Shown: one piece after another, positions 7,257 through 16,079 of the stretch | How the letters are laid out: the number at the start of each line of letters is the position of its first letter | Numbering within the stretch: position 1 is the stretch's first letter | Source: Salsipaludibacter sp038233055 | Lineage (GTDB): Bacteria > Actinomycetota > Nitriliruptoria > Nitriliruptorales > Nitriliruptoraceae | Assembly: GCA_038233055.1 (NCBI GenBank) | Contig: JBBSMS010000034.1 | Coordinates: 1 to 27,604 of the forward strand | Direction of reading: 5' to 3' | Length of the DNA stretch: 27,604 nt | Made by a program: the position numbers and the translations under genes | The notes under the pieces: generated by a model | Database searches by the model: none | Told to the model about the DNA's origin: nothing | What the model saw: only the letters and a program-made list of their open reading frames with translations

Positions 7257-8194
7257 GCGCCAGCCCCCACCCGGTCCCCCGCGGCCGCGTTGGCGGTGAT
7301 GTCGCCCACCTCGTCGCCGGTCCCGGTCCAGCCCTCGCCCGGGCGGTCGAACCAGACGTGGACCTGGCCGGTGCCGGTGGCGTTCTCGTAGTCGCTGAGT
7401 TGTTCGCCGGTGGCGACGCAGGCCCGTCCGCCCACGGCAGCCTCCATCATCAGCACGTGCCCGAAGCGGCCCTCCGGCGCGTGCGGGCGGTAGTCGTCCA
7501 TGCCGTCGATGATGGCCGCATGGTCACCGTCCTTCATCCACTGGATCCGCTGCTCATCGGCCGCGCGGGCTTCGGGCGTGATGATGTGGCTGGGGTCCGA
7601 GGCCTCGTGGTCACCCAACTCCTTGAGCGACCAGAAGCGGTGGCTCATGCCGCCGGACGCGAGGATGACGACCCGGCGGTCGGTGGCGGCGACGGCCTTG
7701 CCGATGGCGCGCCCGACCCGCTGGAAGTCGTCGGTCTCACCAGTCTGGGCCAGCGATACCGAGATCACTTTCTGGTCGGTCCGCAGGTAGGTGACCAGGT
7801 TGATCGTGGCGTAGAAGATCGGGAGGTGGGGGTCGTGGGTGGCGTGCAGCGGCGTGTCCACGACATCCTGCTGGGCCGCGATCGCGTCCGCCAGTTCCGG
7901 GTCACCCGGGTAGTCGTACGGGATCTGGGCCATGCCGCGTGGCAGTTCCGCCGACGTGAACACACCGGAGAACCCCTCCTGGGCCGTGATCACGTGCTCG
8001 ACCGTGGTCGCCCAGTGGGTGTCGAGGATGATGATCGTGTCGACGTCCAGCGGCGCCAACTTCTCCTCGCGCATCCGCTCCAGCCCGGGGACCAGCGAGA
8101 TCTCGTGGCCGTCGTTGAGTTCGCGGCGCTGTTCGGGCGACATCATGATCGTCGGCGCATGCGACGTCAGCGAGACGGCGAGGACTTCACCCAT
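7253..8194 (-). CDS. hpaD: Class III extradiol ring-cleavage dioxygenase, homoprotocatechuate 2,3-dioxygenase-like
   Basis: The 313-aa protein aligns along its length with E. coli HpaD/HpcB: the segments ILDTHWATT, GVFTSAELPRGM, YDYPGDPELADAI, LASGGMSHRFW and GTGQVHVWF have direct counterparts there. Likely Fe(II) ligands His12, His60 and Glu241 show the LigB-type spacing. The family cleaves 3,4-dihydroxyphenylacetate next to its hydroxyls, giving 5-carboxymethyl-2-hydroxymuconate semialdehyde. ATG 8194 follows AGGAG by 7 bases. An operator-like palindrome lies 50 bp upstream. An HpaE-like dehydrogenase and an HpaG-like protein elsewhere in the window support the assignment, though a related catechol could be the true substrate. 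Confidence 0.82.
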   Translation of the reverse strand: MGEVLAVSLTSHAPTIMMSPEQRRELNDGHEISLVPGLERMREEKLAPLDVDTIIILDTHWATTVEHVITAQEGFSGVFTSAELPRGMAQIPYDYPGDPELADAIAAQQDVVDTPLHATHDPHLPIFYATINLVTYLRTDQKVISVSLAQTGETDDFQRVGRAIGKAVAATDRRVVILASGGMSHRFWSLKELGDHEASDPSHIITPEARAADEQRIQWMKDGDHAAIIDGMDDYRPHAPEGRFGHVLMMEAAVGGRACVATGEQLSDYENATGTGQVHVWFDRPGEGWTGTGDEVGDITANAAAGDRVGAGA

Positions 8195-8243
8195 TGGCTG
8201 GCTCCTGCCCGCGAACGGGCCGATCGAGAGTGATCCACGAAGG

Positions 8244-8263
8244 ATCGTTCGGATCCCAACGAT
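8244..8263. promoter_or_regulatory. Operator-like palindrome, site 1 (hpaD promoter)
   Basis: ATCGTTCGGATCCCAACGAT is almost self-complementary and matches the six-site consensus. On the minus strand its edge gives TATCGT, a TANNNT-type -10, so a bound repressor would cover the hpaD promoter. Confidence 0.75.
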
Positions 8264-8334
8264 AGCAGGGGGGTCCGGTGGCGTCCACCGTCGCACGACC
8301 GGGTGTCGGGAGCCGATCATTCGATCGTGGCGGC

Positions 8335-9132
8335 CTACTCCTGGACGCGTTCGAGGGTCGCGCCACCCGGGAAGGTGACCCCCAGTTGCTGGTAGTACGC
8401 ACCGATCATCTCGTCCGGCCGGAGCAACCCGAACTCCTCGCCCGGCGCGTCGTGCAGGACCAGGTCGGCGTCTCCACCGAAGATGGGCCCGGCCTCGACG
8501 TCGGTGGACTTCATCGTCACCAGTTCGTGCAGGGACGCGCGCCCGTCGGCCTCGATGGTGGGCAGGTAGCGCGTGTGGACCATGGCATGGCTGTTGACGA
8601 ACCCGCCGGTGTCGACCTCGCCGGTGATGGTGAAGGTGGCCTCGGCCAGGCGGCGGTCCCCGGCGGCCAGGGTGGCCCCGAAACGACCGCCTTCGGCCAG
8701 GCGCGGACCGGCCCGGCCGTACGGGACCGGGCGCGTCATCCAGATCGACCCCATCTTCTTGGGGTATCCCTGGAAGTGTCCCCGGACCATCGCGAAGTCC
8801 TTGTCGACCCAGATGTAGGCGCAGCGCGACCGGTGCTCGCCGCGGTAGCGCCCGCGGATGACGAAGAAGACCTCGCGGTACTGCGCCCGGATCGGATCGT
8901 CGAGTTCGGTGAAGTCGTCGCCGCACGACTGCCAGTCCGCCCACACCAGCGCGACCGCGCCGGGGTCCTCGGCGGGCGTCATCTGGTCCGGGAGCAGTTC
9001 GACCACCCGATCAGGATCGCTGCGGTACTCGATCGTGAGCAGGTCCCCGGAGTAGTGCCACGGCGGGGGCGGCAGGATCGACGAGGTCCCCGTGGCGGTG
9101 CGGGGGAACAGGAATCCACGCTGCTCGGTCAT
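8335..9132 (-). CDS. Acetoacetate decarboxylase family protein
   Basis: The 265-aa protein shows the acetoacetate decarboxylase fold pattern, including FFVIRGRYRGEHRSRCAYIW, GHFQGYPKKMGSIWMTR with an adjacent Lys pair (Lys125-126) where the Schiff-base lysine of acetoacetate decarboxylase sits, and a C-terminal ADLVLHDAPGEEFGLL segment. Some family members decarboxylate or hydrate/cleave other keto acids. ATG 9132 is 6 bases after GGAGG. Its own operator-like site lies 26 bp upstream. Within a ring-cleavage regulon it could act on a vinylogous keto acid downstream of HpaD; this is inference. Confidence 0.8.
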   Translation of the reverse strand: MTEQRGFLFPRTATGTSSILPPPPWHYSGDLLTIEYRSDPDRVVELLPDQMTPAEDPGAVALVWADWQSCGDDFTELDDPIRAQYREVFFVIRGRYRGEHRSRCAYIWVDKDFAMVRGHFQGYPKKMGSIWMTRPVPYGRAGPRLAEGGRFGATLAAGDRRLAEATFTITGEVDTGGFVNSHAMVHTRYLPTIEADGRASLHELVTMKSTDVEAGPIFGGDADLVLHDAPGEEFGLLRPDEMIGAYYQQLGVTFPGGATLERVQE

Positions 9133-9157
9133 GTCGTGCCTCCGATGCTGGTCGCCG

Positions 9158-9177
9158 TTCGTTCGGATCCCAACGAT
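9158..9177. promoter_or_regulatory. Operator-like palindrome, site 2 (decarboxylase promoter)
   Basis: TTCGTTCGGATCCCAACGAT shares 19 of 20 bases with site 1. The minus-strand edge again forms TATCGT, placing it over the presumed -10 of the gene starting at 9132. Confidence 0.75.
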
Positions 9178-9318
9178 AACACGGCGCCGTCCGTGGCGTC
9201 CGTGACGTCGAGCCCTGTCGCCCCCACCTGTGCCCGCCGGCCCTGTGGTCGAAGACCGCCGATCGGCGCCTCGGCGCGATCGTGGACAGGCGGCCTCGGG
9301 TGCGGGGAGGGCCGGCGA

Positions 9319-9324
9319 TAGCGT
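9319..9324 (+). promoter_or_regulatory. Possible -10 element (TAGCGT)
   Basis: TAGCGT lies 28 bases before the aldo/keto reductase start at 9352. This promoter has no operator-like palindrome close to it. Confidence 0.3.
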
Positions 9325-9351
9325 GGCCACCACCCACCGATGGAGACCGCG

Positions 9352-10323
<972 letters not shown>

Positions 10324-10367
10324 CGCTGACGCGCGTGACGGTGTCGGGGTGCTGACCGGGCACGCGT

Positions 10368-10387
10368 TAGGTTCGGAGGCGAACGAC
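10368..10387. promoter_or_regulatory. Operator-like palindrome, site 3 (FAH-family gene)
   Basis: TAGGTTCGGAGGCGAACGAC keeps the GTTCG-4-CGAAC core at the same spacing as the other sites. It differs most from the consensus, so it is the weakest of the six. TAGGTT at its left edge is itself a TANNNT-type -10, 53 bp before the ATG beginning at 10440. Confidence 0.55.
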
Positions 10388-10439
10388 CCGCCCCGGCGGG
10401 CACCCGTCCGACGCCCGTCCCGACCGCCCGGAGCACGCG

Positions 10440-11333
10440 ATGACCGAGACCCGCCGCATCTTCCTCGACGGGGCGATCGTCCAGGTGACCCGCCACGGCG
10501 ACGACCTGGTGGCGGGTGACGGTCGCACGGTGATGGTCGACGAGGCGCACCACCTCACCCCGGTCCAGCCCTCCAAGATCCTGTGCGTCCACCTCAACTA
10601 CACCTCGCGCGTGGACGAGTTCCAGGTCAGCCTCCCGCCGGCCCCGACCTACTTCCAGAAGCCGCTGTCGGCCATGACCGGGCATCGCGGCGCCATCGTG
10701 CGCCCGGCCAACTGCAAGTGGCTCAACTACGAGGGCGAGATCGCGATCGTGATCGGGCGCACCGCCCGCGGCGTCAGCCATGCCGACGCGTGGGACCACA
10801 TCGCGGGCTACACGATCGCCAACGACTACGGCCTGCACGACTTCCGCGACACCGACGCCGGGTCGATGCTGCGGGTCAAGGGCTCCGACACGATGTGCCC
10901 GCTGGGGCCGGGCGTCGTGACCGACTGGGACCCGCGGGACGGCCAGGTGCTGCGCACGATCGTCAACGGCGAGGTCGTGCAGGAGGCGTCCACGGACGAG
11001 ATGACCTGGGACATGGCCTACCTGGTGGCCGACCTGGCGCGCTCGATCACGCTCGAACCCGGCGACGTGGTCCTGTCGGGGACCCCGGCCAATTCCCGGA
11101 CGGTGTATCCGGGGGACGTCGTCGAGGTGTCCGTGGACGGACTGGGGACGCTGACCAACACGATCGTGGACGGCCCGCTGCCAGTGTCCGACGAGGTCGG
11201 CGCACAACCGACCGAAACCGAGCAGGTGCTGTCGACCGCCCGCGGTGGCGACTGGGAGTTCCGCGGCGAGCGATCGCCCCACCCAACCGACTACTCCACC
11301 GTGCCGGTCCCCCGCTTCGACCCCCGCGGCTGA
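10440..11333 (+). CDS. Fumarylacetoacetate hydrolase family protein, HpaG-like
   Basis: The 297-aa protein has the FAH fold: a small N-terminal domain to about residue 45, then ILCVHLNYTSRVDE, the metal-binding LNYEGEIAIVIG (Glu98, Glu100) and ANDYGLHDF (Asp129), and a conserved KGSDTMCPLGP loop. The family includes HpaG, which isomerises and decarboxylates the HpaE product in homoprotocatechuate catabolism, and also 2-keto-acid hydratases and fumarylpyruvate hydrolases. HpaD- and HpaE-like partners in the same window favour the HpaG role. Unlike E. coli HpaG, which is a tandem duplication, this has one domain. The start ATG overlaps no neighbour. Confidence 0.8.
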   Translation: MTETRRIFLDGAIVQVTRHGDDLVAGDGRTVMVDEAHHLTPVQPSKILCVHLNYTSRVDEFQVSLPPAPTYFQKPLSAMTGHRGAIVRPANCKWLNYEGEIAIVIGRTARGVSHADAWDHIAGYTIANDYGLHDFRDTDAGSMLRVKGSDTMCPLGPGVVTDWDPRDGQVLRTIVNGEVVQEASTDEMTWDMAYLVADLARSITLEPGDVVLSGTPANSRTVYPGDVVEVSVDGLGTLTNTIVDGPLPVSDEVGAQPTETEQVLSTARGGDWEFRGERSPHPTDYSTVPVPRFDPRG

Positions 11334-11392
11334 GGCGGCGACAGGAGCCGCGGGAGGGCGAAGGCCGGGGGTGGTCAACGGCAGCCGCCATC

Positions 11393-11398
11393 TAGTGT
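11393..11398 (+). promoter_or_regulatory. Possible -10 element (TAGTGT)
   Basis: TAGTGT lies 28 bases upstream of the preferred GTG start at 11426. It would put the transcription start after the ATG at 11402, which argues for the GTG. Confidence 0.35.
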
Positions 11399-11425
11399 GG
11401 GATGCTCGCACCCAAAGGGAGACCG

Positions 11426-12151
11426 GTGGACACCCATGTCTGGCTCGTCGAGGACAAGCACGACCGGATCCGGGCCGTGGGCGCCGGGACCCGGACCAGC
11501 CCCTACGCCTCCCACGGCCACGACCTCGACAAGCGCCGGGACAAGGGCGGGACCGTCCGCCTGAGTGCCGACACCTTCTCGACTCCGGCGGACGCGCACT
11601 TGGCCGCGGCAATGGTCGTGGCGGCCCTGTCCCGGTCCGGCGACGACCGCGTCGAACTCGTGGGCTCGGACGACACGGCGCCGACGGCGGGTTTCGTTCG
11701 GGGCCTGCCGACCCGCCGCAAGGCGTTGCACTACCACGACCTCCACCACGCCCTGATCGTGCGCGTCGACCTCGACGACCTCGAGGTGGACGGATGCCTG
11801 GTCAGCGGCCTGGTCCGTCCGAAGCAGGCCGCCGACGTGGTGCGCACGTCGTGGCCGCTCAACCGGGTCGTGGCCGACGACCTGCCGGTACGGCGGCTGG
11901 TCGCGGTCACCGGCGCCGGCGTCGACCCGCCCCGGGTGGTGGGGATCTGGAAGGTCAGGACGGCCGACGAGTGGGTCGACCATGGGAACGGCAACTGGTC
12001 CATCGGGGTGAAGAAGCGCCGCAAGGGTGACCGCGGCGGCCACGTCGGTCGTCGCTTCGACTGGGACGGCTACCAGGCGGGACCGTTCGGGTACAGCCAC
12101 GACTTGCGGATCCTCGCCGGACTGGTCGAGGGGGGCGACGACTCGGCCTGA
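11426..12151 (+). CDS. Hypothetical protein, weak GIY-YIG/LEM-3-like resemblance
   Basis: GTG 11426 has GGGAG 4 bases upstream and gives 241 aa; an in-frame ATG at 11402 would add eight residues. The N-terminal part (THVWLVEDKHDRIRAVGAGT, then SPYASHGHDLDKRR and ADAHLAAAMVVAAL) recalls the strand-loop-strand and helix of LEM-3-like GIY-YIG nucleases. The second half, with DVVRTSWPL, VVGIWKV, EWVDHGNGNWS and RRFDWDGYQAGPF, recalls the domain that often follows it. The canonical GIY and YIG tripeptides are not present, so nuclease activity should not be assumed. It converges on the SDR gene with a 14-bp gap. Confidence 0.6.
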   Translation: MDTHVWLVEDKHDRIRAVGAGTRTSPYASHGHDLDKRRDKGGTVRLSADTFSTPADAHLAAAMVVAALSRSGDDRVELVGSDDTAPTAGFVRGLPTRRKALHYHDLHHALIVRVDLDDLEVDGCLVSGLVRPKQAADVVRTSWPLNRVVADDLPVRRLVAVTGAGVDPPRVVGIWKVRTADEWVDHGNGNWSIGVKKRRKGDRGGHVGRRFDWDGYQAGPFGYSHDLRILAGLVEGGDDSA

Positions 12152-12165
12152 GCGGCTCGGCAGGG

Positions 12166-12990
12166 TCAGAAGGCGAGGCCGCCGACGTCGACGTGGAGGC
12201 CGCCGCCGTCCACGACCAGGGTGTGGCCGGTGATGAAACTGGCGTCGGGGCTGGCCAGGAACGCGATGGCCGCGGCCACCTCGGCGGGCTCGGCGGCACG
12301 GCGCAGCGGCAGGAACCGGGTCAGGTCGTCCCACTGGTCGGCGACCGACTGCCCGTGGGCGTCGGCCAGGTTGGCCGCCTCGCGCTCCGACATCTCCGTG
12401 CGAGTCCACCCCGGCGCGACCGCGTTGACGCGCACACCGACGGGGCCCCACTCGACCGCCGCCGCCCGGGCCAGGCCCACGACGGCGTGCTTGGACGTCA
12501 CGTAGGCGGCGTAGTCGCCGGCGGCCGACAGGCCCGCCACCGACGACACCACGACGACCGACCCACCCGCCGCGACCAGTGCGTCGCGACCGGCGCGCAG
12601 CCCGAGGAAGACCCCGTCCACGTTCACCTGCTGGACGTGTCGCCAGGTCGCCGCGTCGGTGTCGACCAGCGGTCCGGCCGCCTCGATCCCGGCGTTGGCG
12701 ACCAGCACGTCGATCCCGTGGCCACTCGCCGTGGCCACCTCGACCACGCGCTCCCAGTCGGCCGCGACGGTCACGTCGGCGACGACGGCCACCCCGTCGA
12801 CGTTGTCGGCGACAGCGGTGATCGGGCCGGAACGACGGCCGGTCACGACCACGCGGGCTCCCTCGGCAGCCAGGCGACGGGCCGTCGCCGCCCCGATGCC
12901 GGTCCCGCCGCCGGTGACGATCGCCGTGGCGCCCGCGAAGCGCTGCAGGGATCCGTCCGGCGTACCCGGCCGATCGACGTCGGCCGTCAC
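12166..12990 (-). CDS. Short-chain dehydrogenase/reductase (SDR)
   Basis: The 274-aa protein is a classical SDR: cofactor loop TGGGTGIG (26-33), NAG at 99-101, catalytic Ser149/150, Tyr163 and Lys167 in YAAYVTSKHAV, and a C-terminal FITGHTLVVDGG segment. It interconverts a hydroxyl and a carbonyl using NAD(P). GTG 12990 overlaps the stop of the luciferase-like gene as GTGA. It is the last gene of the chain that begins with the hpaE-like dehydrogenase, so its substrate is probably an intermediate of the same pathway. Confidence 0.9.
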   Translation of the reverse strand: MTADVDRPGTPDGSLQRFAGATAIVTGGGTGIGAATARRLAAEGARVVVTGRRSGPITAVADNVDGVAVVADVTVAADWERVVEVATASGHGIDVLVANAGIEAAGPLVDTDAATWRHVQQVNVDGVFLGLRAGRDALVAAGGSVVVVSSVAGLSAAGDYAAYVTSKHAVVGLARAAAVEWGPVGVRVNAVAPGWTRTEMSEREAANLADAHGQSVADQWDDLTRFLPLRRAAEPAEVAAAIAFLASPDASFITGHTLVVDGGGLHVDVGGLAF

Positions 12991-13943
12991 GGGGTCCCCG
13001 CCGCGGCCTCGTGCACGCGGTCGTGCACCTCGCGCGCCCAGCGCGGGAAGTCATCGACGTCGTCGAGGTACAGGCTGGGCTTGATGCAGATCGTGGTCCA
13101 GCCGGCGGCCGCCTTCGCCGCGACCTGGTCAAACATGGGCTCGGTCGGGGCGGGCGAGTGGTCGTCGGGGAACACCGCCCGGGTGCCCCCGACCAGTTCG
13201 AGGTCCGCGACGTCCCGACCGGCCGCGGCGAAGGCGTCCCGCAGGACCGCCCAGTCGTCGTCCGACGGTGCCCCCAGCGGGTTCCACCCGTGCCCGTACG
13301 CCACCAGGCGCCGGACCAGGGCGAGGTGCAGCGACTGGCCCCCGAACCACAACCGGGGTCCGTCCGGCCGCCACGGCTGGGGCTGGACGTGGACGTCGTC
13401 GAAGGCGAAGTGGTCGCCGTGGTGGCTGGCCGGCTGGTTCCGCCACACGGCCGCCAGCACCTCGAGTTGTTCGTCCAGGATCCGCCCGCGCCGGTGGAAT
13501 TCGACGTCCAGCGCGGCGTACTCGGCCTCGTGCCAGCTGACCGTCGGCTGGACGACCAGCCGTCCCTCGCTGAGGCGGTCCAGTGTCGCCACCTGGGTCG
13601 CGAGGTGCAGCGGATGGCGCAGCGGGGTGATCACGGCCGACGCGGCCAGCCGCAGGGTCGTCGTCCGGGCCGCCACGGCCGACAGCAGCACGAACGGGTC
13701 GGGCCAGGCCATGTCCGGGTCCTGGTTGCCGGGATACGCCCAGTCGCGGGGATTGGCCGGCAGCCCGTTGCGGTCCGCGCCTGCACCCAGCACGACGTGC
13801 TCGGACACCATCGCCGTGCCCCACCCAGCGTCCTCGGCCGCCACGGCCAGGTCCACCAGCGCCCCCAGGTCGCCGGGCGGCGTCATGGTCCAGTTCTCGG
13901 TCAGCACGCAGACCAGGTCGACATCGTTCGTCCGGGGGCTCAC
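12987..13943 (-). CDS. Luciferase-like (LLM class) flavin-dependent oxidoreductase
   Basis: The 318-aa protein has the bacterial luciferase-like barrel: ALVDLAVAAEDAGWGTAMVS-EH near the N-terminus, TTTLRLAASAVITPLRHPLH, then LDRLSEGRLVVQPTVSWHEAEY and ILDEQLEVLAAVWRN, all typical of LLM-class F420- or FMN-dependent enzymes. Actinobacteria use many with F420, and the WHEAEY region fits but does not prove this. GTG 13943 is chosen because it overlaps the NUDIX stop as GTGA; a longer frame exists upstream but would run into NUDIX coding sequence. It may oxidise or reduce a pathway intermediate. Confidence 0.85.
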   Translation of the reverse strand: MSPRTNDVDLVCVLTENWTMTPPGDLGALVDLAVAAEDAGWGTAMVSEHVVLGAGADRNGLPANPRDWAYPGNQDPDMAWPDPFVLLSAVAARTTTLRLAASAVITPLRHPLHLATQVATLDRLSEGRLVVQPTVSWHEAEYAALDVEFHRRGRILDEQLEVLAAVWRNQPASHHGDHFAFDDVHVQPQPWRPDGPRLWFGGQSLHLALVRRLVAYGHGWNPLGAPSDDDWAVLRDAFAAAGRDVADLELVGGTRAVFPDDHSPAPTEPMFDQVAAKAAAGWTTICIKPSLYLDDVDDFPRWAREVHDRVHEAAAGTP

Positions 13944-14506
13944 GGCCGCGGGTTCCCGTCGAGGTCGTGGTCGAGCAGCCACAGTCCGGTCCACAGCTTG
14001 AGGTCCAGCACCGCACCGTCCCGACCGCGCTCGTGGATCCAGGCCGCGGCCCGGTCCCGCGGCACGACGTGGACCGTGATCTGCTCGCTGGCGTCGCCCC
14101 CGCCGGGGCCGACCTGCCGCAGCCCGGTGGCCCGGACGAAGGTCAGCGTCTCGTCGCTCATGCCGGCCGAACTCGACCCGGCGACCACCACCTCGACCTC
14201 GTCGGCCGTCCAGCCCGTCTCCTCCTCCAGTTCCCGCCGGGCCGCCACCACGACGCCCTCGTCGGGATCGTCGAGGTCGCCGACGAGGCCCGCGGGGAAC
14301 TCGATCGTGGTGGAGTCGACCGGGATCCGCAGCTGTTCCACGAACAGGACCTCGTCGTCGGGCGTGGTCGCCACCACGACCACGACGTCACCGCCGGGAT
14401 GGGTGCGCTCGACGTACTCCCAGCGGCCACGGCGGACCAGCCGCAACCACGACCCCTCGTGGAGGACCTCGACCGGTGCGGCGCCGTCGTCGTCGAGCCG
14501 GCTCAC
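13940..14506 (-). CDS. NUDIX hydrolase, ADP-ribose-pyrophosphatase-like
   Basis: The 188-aa protein contains a NUDIX box around GDLDDPDEGVVVAARRELEE followed by ETGW, with the REL-EEE-G core intact and one extra residue between the first Gly and Glu. The preceding VDSTTIEFPAGLVG is characteristic of ADP-sugar pyrophosphatases. It would hydrolyse a nucleoside diphosphate linked to another group. GTG 14506 overlaps the stop of the hpaE-like gene as GTGA, and its own stop overlaps the next gene the same way. A NUDIX gene inside a catabolic operon may clean up damaged NAD or ADP-ribose; this is inference. Confidence 0.88.
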   Translation of the reverse strand: MSRLDDDGAAPVEVLHEGSWLRLVRRGRWEYVERTHPGGDVVVVVATTPDDEVLFVEQLRIPVDSTTIEFPAGLVGDLDDPDEGVVVAARRELEEETGWTADEVEVVVAGSSSAGMSDETLTFVRATGLRQVGPGGGDASEQITVHVVPRDRAAAWIHERGRDGAVLDLKLWTGLWLLDHDLDGNPRP

Positions 14507-15975
14507 GCGGTCGACCCGTCCAGCACCTGCAGGGTCTTGAGGTCGGCGTGGAACTCCAAGGCGTAGCGTCCGCCCTCGCGCCCGATGCCGGAGATCCCGC
14601 ACCCACCGAACGGAGCCGTGAGGTCACGCACCAGGAAGGTGTTGACCCACACGGTCCCGGCGCGGATGGCCTCACCGACGCGCACGGCTCGTTCCTGCGA
14701 GGTGGTGTAGACGATGGCTGACAGCCCGTAGTCGGTCGAATTCGCCAGGGCGATCGCCTCGTCGGGGTCGGCGAACGTCTGGAAGGTCAACACGGGGCCG
14801 AACACTTCGCGCTGCACCACCTCCGAGGAGTTGTCGCGGGGCCGGACCAGGGTCGGTTCGACGAACAGGTCACCGGCATCGGCGCGGTGGCCGCCGCGGA
14901 CGATCTCATCGCCGTTGGCGCGGGCGCGCTCGATGAACCCCAGCACGCGGTCGACGTGGTCGGGATGGGCCATCGGGGCGATGTCGGTCGCCGGGTCGGT
15001 CGACGGGCCCAACACGAGTTGGTCGACATGGTGGTGGAAGCGCTCGAGGAACTCGTCGGCGACGGACGACTCGACCAGCAGCCGGGTCCCGGCCAGGCAC
15101 ACCTGTCCCGAGTCGTCGTACTGCCACGCGGCCTTCTTGGCGGCCGCCTCCAGGTCGGCGTCGGCGAACACCACCAACGGGCCCTTGCCGCCCAGTTCCG
15201 CGGTGAACGGCACCAAGTTGTCGGCCGCTGCCCGGCCGATGTGGCGGCCGGCCTCGGGCGACCCGGTGAACGAGATCCGGCGGGCCCGCGGGTCGGCGAC
15301 CAGCGCCGCCCCCACCTCCTCGCCGATGCCCTGGACGATGTTGAGCACGCCCGGCGGCACCCCGGCCTCGTCGGCCAGGTCACCCAGCAGCGACGCCGAC
15401 AGCGGCGACCACTCGGCCGGCTTGAGCACGACCGGGTTGCCGGCCGCCAGCGCCGGCGCGACCTTCCAGGTGGACAGCATCCACGGCGCGTTCCACGGCG
15501 TGATGACCACGGCCGGCCCCGCGGGCATGCGGATGATGCGGTTGTGGGTGCCCTTGGAGTCCCATTCGCGTTCGACGTGCTCGACCGCGAGGTCGGCGTA
15601 GTTGCGGAAGTTCTCGGCACCCCGGTGGGCCAGTCGCGCCCGCATGGACTCGAGGTTGAAGGCCATGTCGTGGGTCTCGACGACCGAGATCTCCTCGACG
15701 TGGTCGTCGATCACGTCGGCCAGTCGGTGCAGGACCTCGGCCCGCCCTGCTGGCCCCCGCGCCGCCCAGTCGTCGAAGGCATCCGTCGCGGCCGCCAGCG
15801 CCAGGTCCGCGACCTCGCCGTCCCCGCGTGCGACCTCGCCCAGCACGACGTCCCAGTCGTTGGGCGACCGCGTCTCGAAGGTCGTCGCCGAGTCGACCCG
15901 CCGCCCGTCGACGTAGTGGCACATCGACACGCTGACACCCGCCACGTCGACCCGTCGGTCCTCACCACTGCTCAT
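14503..15975 (-). CDS. hpaE: Aldehyde dehydrogenase, 5-carboxymethyl-2-hydroxymuconate semialdehyde dehydrogenase-like
   Basis: The 490-aa protein has catalytic Glu260 (AELGGKGPLV) and Cys293 (GQVCLAGTRLL). Details specific to E. coli HpaE recur here: PWNAPWMLSTWKVAPALA and, near the C-terminus, VWVNTFLVRDLTAPFGGCG then SGIGREGG and FHADLK. HpaE oxidises the semialdehyde made by HpaD. ATG 15975 has GGAGGAG about 5 bases upstream. It heads a four-gene chain with GTGA overlaps (NUDIX, LLM, SDR). It follows the P450 gene on the same strand but is separated by a strong hairpin. No operator palindrome is seen immediately before it. Confidence 0.8.
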   Translation of the reverse strand: MSSGEDRRVDVAGVSVSMCHYVDGRRVDSATTFETRSPNDWDVVLGEVARGDGEVADLALAAATDAFDDWAARGPAGRAEVLHRLADVIDDHVEEISVVETHDMAFNLESMRARLAHRGAENFRNYADLAVEHVEREWDSKGTHNRIIRMPAGPAVVITPWNAPWMLSTWKVAPALAAGNPVVLKPAEWSPLSASLLGDLADEAGVPPGVLNIVQGIGEEVGAALVADPRARRISFTGSPEAGRHIGRAAADNLVPFTAELGGKGPLVVFADADLEAAAKKAAWQYDDSGQVCLAGTRLLVESSVADEFLERFHHHVDQLVLGPSTDPATDIAPMAHPDHVDRVLGFIERARANGDEIVRGGHRADAGDLFVEPTLVRPRDNSSEVVQREVFGPVLTFQTFADPDEAIALANSTDYGLSAIVYTTSQERAVRVGEAIRAGTVWVNTFLVRDLTAPFGGCGISGIGREGGRYALEFHADLKTLQVLDGSTA

Positions 15976-15998
15976 CGCTGCTCCTCCATCTCGCCATG

Positions 15999-16046
15999 TC
16001 GAGTGTGCGCATCACGGCCGGATCTGGCCGTGATGCGCACACTCGA
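15999..16046. terminator. Perfect 21-bp inverted repeat between P450 and hpaE-like genes
   Basis: The left arm at 15999-16019 (TCGAGTGTGCGCATCACGGCC) is exactly complementary, in reverse, to 16026-16046, with a six-base GGATCT loop. It lies between the P450 stop (16080) and the hpaE-like start (15975), so it could terminate P450 transcripts. The lack of a T tract and the unusually long perfect stem also allow a processing site or protein-binding element. Confidence 0.6.
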
Positions 16047-16079
16047 TGGTGTCCTGTGGGCCTTGCCTGCCGCCACCGG

